Positions 62,014-64,000 of a stretch of 64,000 bases of DNA are shown here, piece by piece. The stretch is taken from the NCBI RefSeq assembly GCF_039822625.1, contig NZ_JBDLLG010000002.1, positions 186,001 to 250,000 of the forward strand. Reading direction: 5' to 3'. Below the pieces are notes generated by a model that had not been told where the DNA came from, searched no databases, and was given only the letters and a program-made list of their open reading frames with translations. Numbering within the stretch: position 1 is the stretch's first letter; every line of letters starts with the position of its first letter. A program made the translations under genes and the position numbers. Source of the DNA: Marinimicrobium locisalis (GTDB lineage Bacteria; Pseudomonadota; Gammaproteobacteria; Pseudomonadales; Cellvibrionaceae).

Positions 62014-62241
62014 GTGACCCAAGGCATAACCCAAAAAGCGGCAGCGGAACGCCTCAACAGTAGCGAGGACTTTGTTCGCCGGATGATTCAGAAAGGCCGG
62101 TTGGTGCCGGATGAGGAGGGGCGCCTCGACCCGGAGCGGGTGGAGGATTTGGCCCGGCTCCTCGACCGACTCCGTGCCAATGGGGTCGGCACGGTGATCG
62201 GTTTGATTGGCGAGGAGCTCGGACCAGAGGATCGGCACTAG
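62014..62241 (+). CDS. Small helix-turn-helix protein
   Basis: The 75-residue protein has a MerR/excisionase-like helix-turn-helix (ITQKAAAERLNSSEDFVRRMIQKGRLVP, given here as AAAERLNSSEDFVRRMI) and a helical tail. The GTG at 62014 is preferred because GAGG lies six bases upstream. An ATG at 62002 is the alternative. It is divergent from gmk and convergent with the porin gene. Function is unknown; it could be a small regulator. Confidence 0.65.
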   Translation: MTQGITQKAAAERLNSSEDFVRRMIQKGRLVPDEEGRLDPERVEDLARLLDRLRANGVGTVIGLIGEELGPEDRH

Positions 62242-62242
62242 C

Positions 62243-63430
62243 TTAGAACGTCATGGCCGCCATCAGCCACAGTTTACGGGTATCGGTGGCGTAGTCATCG
62301 GCGCTGTAGTCGGCGTACTTGAAGGTTAGCCCCACGGGGCCAACCTTGGTGCCGGCCACCAAGCCCAGTTCGTTGCCGTAGTCCATATCGCCTTCGTTGG
62401 CGCTGAGGCTGTGGTAGACCACCGTCAGGTTCACCGGGCCCACGGGGTGGCCGGCACTGACGTAGAGGTCTTCAACCCCGGTGGCGGGGGTGCCGAGAAA
62501 CTTATCGGTCCAGCCCTGAAAGGCATGCAGCGTCGCCAGGGAGGTGGTGAAGGCAGCGTTGCCATCGTCCGAGCCCAGCACTTCGTAGCCCAGCTTGAAC
62601 TTGAATTTCTGAACGCCGGCGACGCCTTCGGCCAACATATAATCGGCGGAGTAGTCCATTGGGTTGTCGCCCGCATCGGTCTGGCTGGCGTACTCGAGGT
62701 TATAGCCCAGGCTTTCGCTCAGTTTGCCTTCCCAGCGCAGCCCAAAGGTATCACTGGAGAAAACCTGCGCCGTTTTGTTTTCAATCAGGTAACCGTAGCC
62801 CACCAGCTTGCCGGCACCGAGGCCGCTGAAGCTGGCGTTGAGCAGATGGGTTTCGTGGTTGTGGTCACCGGCGGGCGAGCCTTCCCCGAAAATACGGTTA
62901 ACGTTGTGAACATAGGCATAAAAGAGGTCGATGTTTTCCAGGCTTTTGTTGGTCAGTGATAAGGCGTCGAACGTTTGTTCGTTTTGACGCCATCCGACCC
63001 CGCCCACAAAGCGCTGGTTGTCCAGCAGGATACGCTGGCGTCCGTAGCGAGCTTTGGTGCCCCCCATTTGATAATTGACATAGACCTGGTTGACCTCAGT
63101 GCCTTCCGGATCGGCGATCACTGCGGTGTCGGTATTGATGCCAGTGCCGTCGTTGTAGTCCACATCAGTGAGGGCCGTGGTGTCGTCCATTTCCAGCAGG
63201 AAACTCATATTGTTGAAGGTGCCGGACTGAAACGTCAGTCGCGTTTTCTGAGTCAGCGCGCTGGAGGATTCCACGCCGTCCTGGTCGACATCTTCAAAGC
63301 GGGTGCGTAAATGCAGTTTGGTTTCGCTGTTTTCAAGCGCCTCGGTCAGGCTATCCGCCGCCAGCGCGGGTGCGGCCGATAGCGTTGTCAGAGCGATACA
63401 AGCCGCGAGGGGGCGAAGGGTTTGGGTCAT
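62243..63430 (-). CDS. Outer membrane porin, alginate_exp-like
   Basis: The 395-residue protein has a signal peptide (ending ALAA) and a beta-barrel with strands such as LHLRTRFEDVDQDG, KTRLTFQSGTFNNMSFLLEMD and a C-terminal MAAMTF ending in Phe, typical of porins. It resembles the alginate-export/nitrate-linked porin family. Because the next minus-strand gene is a nitrate-type ABC ATPase, it probably admits nitrate or nitrite. GGAGA precedes the ATG. Confidence 0.88.
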   Translation of the reverse strand: MTQTLRPLAACIALTTLSAAPALAADSLTEALENSETKLHLRTRFEDVDQDGVESSSALTQKTRLTFQSGTFNNMSFLLEMDDTTALTDVDYNDGTGINTDTAVIADPEGTEVNQVYVNYQMGGTKARYGRQRILLDNQRFVGGVGWRQNEQTFDALSLTNKSLENIDLFYAYVHNVNRIFGEGSPAGDHNHETHLLNASFSGLGAGKLVGYGYLIENKTAQVFSSDTFGLRWEGKLSESLGYNLEYASQTDAGDNPMDYSADYMLAEGVAGVQKFKFKLGYEVLGSDDGNAAFTTSLATLHAFQGWTDKFLGTPATGVEDLYVSAGHPVGPVNLTVVYHSLSANEGDMDYGNELGLVAGTKVGPVGLTFKYADYSADDYATDTRKLWLMAAMTF

Positions 63431-63502
63431 GCTAAATGTCTCCGTAACAATGGATCAAACAGTCAAAGAATGTATTTTGAGGCGGGGCGGAACCCCGCCT
63501 GT

Positions 63503-64000
63503 TTAGCCGGTAATTTTAAGCTTTTGGGCCCAGGATTTACGGGGCTTTCGTTTCGCGTCGATGGACTCGACCTTCTTCTGTTTTTCGTACAGAAAGCGTA
63601 GCACGGCGCTGCGGCACTCGTTGTACTCGCGGCTGTCCACCAGCTCCAGGCGCTCCCGGGGGCGGGCCAGGTTAACGGGTAGGATTTCGCCGATAGTGGC
63701 GGCCGGCCCGTTGGTCATCATGACGATGCGGTCCGAGAGCAGCACGGCTTCGTCCACATCGTGGGTGATCATGATCACGGTATTGCCCAGCTCGTTTTGG
63801 ATGTCCATCAGCGAGTCCTGCAAATGGGCGCGGGTTAACGCGTCCAAAGCCCCAAAGGGCTCATCCATCAGCAGTACTTGAGGCTCCATGGCCAGCGCCC
63901 GGGCAATGCCCACGCGCTGCTTCATACCGCCGGAAATTTCCTGGGGCTTTTTGTGCATGGCGTGGGTCATTTGCACCAGCGCCAAGTTATGTTCGATCCA
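63503..64000 (-). CDS. Nitrate-type ABC transporter ATP-binding protein, N-terminus outside the window
   Basis: The visible 166 residues run from WIEHNLALVQ through the ABC signature ISGGMKQRVGIARAL, Walker B VLLMDEPFGALDALTR and the switch ITHDVDEAVLLSDRIVMM. The C-terminal extension RRxx is short and basic. This matches NrtD/NasD-type nitrate, taurine or bicarbonate importer ATPases. Walker A and the start lie beyond the window end. Confidence 0.92.
   Translation of the reverse strand, partial: WIEHNLALVQMTHAMHKKPQEISGGMKQRVGIARALAMEPQVLLMDEPFGALDALTRAHLQDSLMDIQNELGNTVIMITHDVDEAVLLSDRIVMMTNGPAATIGEILPVNLARPRERLELVDSREYNECRSAVLRFLYEKQKKVESIDAKRKPRKSWAQKLKITG

Noticed and set aside
63303..63506. 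Short plus-strand frame overlapping the porin start
   Set aside because: It lies across the porin signal sequence region on the other strand, with no domain or ribosome site.

Overview
The window reads as a chromosomal segment of a GC-rich gammaproteobacterium that degrades plant polysaccharides. Serine-rich interdomain linkers, a CBM10 plus PL1 pectate lyase, a CBM2-like module on a secreted protease, and the gene orders lptM-lysA-dapF-DUF484-xerC and gmk-rpoZ-spoT together suggest the Cellvibrionaceae (Cellvibrio, Saccharophagus, Marinimicrobium and relatives). This placement is inference; no rRNA or tRNA gene was found.

Layout. 1-3000: end of a GMC-type flavin dehydrogenase with its gluconate-dehydrogenase-subunit-3-like partner, then an exported alpha/beta hydrolase. 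3160-7231: lptM-lysA-dapF-DUF484-xerC, making lysine and diaminopimelate and resolving chromosome dimers. 7232-12850: a lower-GC accessory block between xerC and the convergent exoD. It holds two unknown lipoproteins and a polyserine Ig-like/beta-propeller lipoprotein. The cargo is punctuated by two broken copies of the xerC 3' end, the second fused to a copied piece of the exoD 3' end. 12850-26192: assorted genes (ExoD, DsrE-like, TVP38/TMEM64 with an overlapping glycosidase-like gene, a PEP-CTERM protein, TraB/GumN-like, YaiI, a bacterial PH-domain pair, a membrane AraC regulator, a beta-lactamase-fold hydrolase, rhodanese, a CBS pair, a zinc-ribbon HEAGH membrane protein). 26237-35802: tex, then a YtrA-type GntR regulator with its ABC transporter, an RND efflux pair and DUF3144. 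36078-48152: envelope genes (LpxR-like lipid A deacylase, glycosyltransferase, PlsC, GmhB, LpxL-like acyltransferase), the large bicatalytic pectate lyase, and glyQS. 48274-51563: retropepsin-like lipoprotein, inactive-transglutaminase membrane protein and RimK-like ATP-grasp enzyme. 51653-64000: CheV, a trypsin-PPC-PPC-CBM2-like secreted protease, a small protein divergent from an XRE regulator, RidA, an MFS exporter, galT, spoT-rpoZ-gmk, a small HTH protein, an alginate_exp-type porin and the C-terminal part of a nitrate-type ABC ATPase.

Most genes are ordinary housekeeping or envelope genes. The strongest structural anomaly is the xerC/exoD interval, where 3'-end duplications separate blocks of unknown cargo. 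Other points worth attention are the bicatalytic pectate lyase with duplicated discoidin-like modules, the protease with a carbohydrate-binding-like tail, the retropepsin/transglutaminase/ATP-grasp trio, and a possible two-state RNA structure near 25150-25205.
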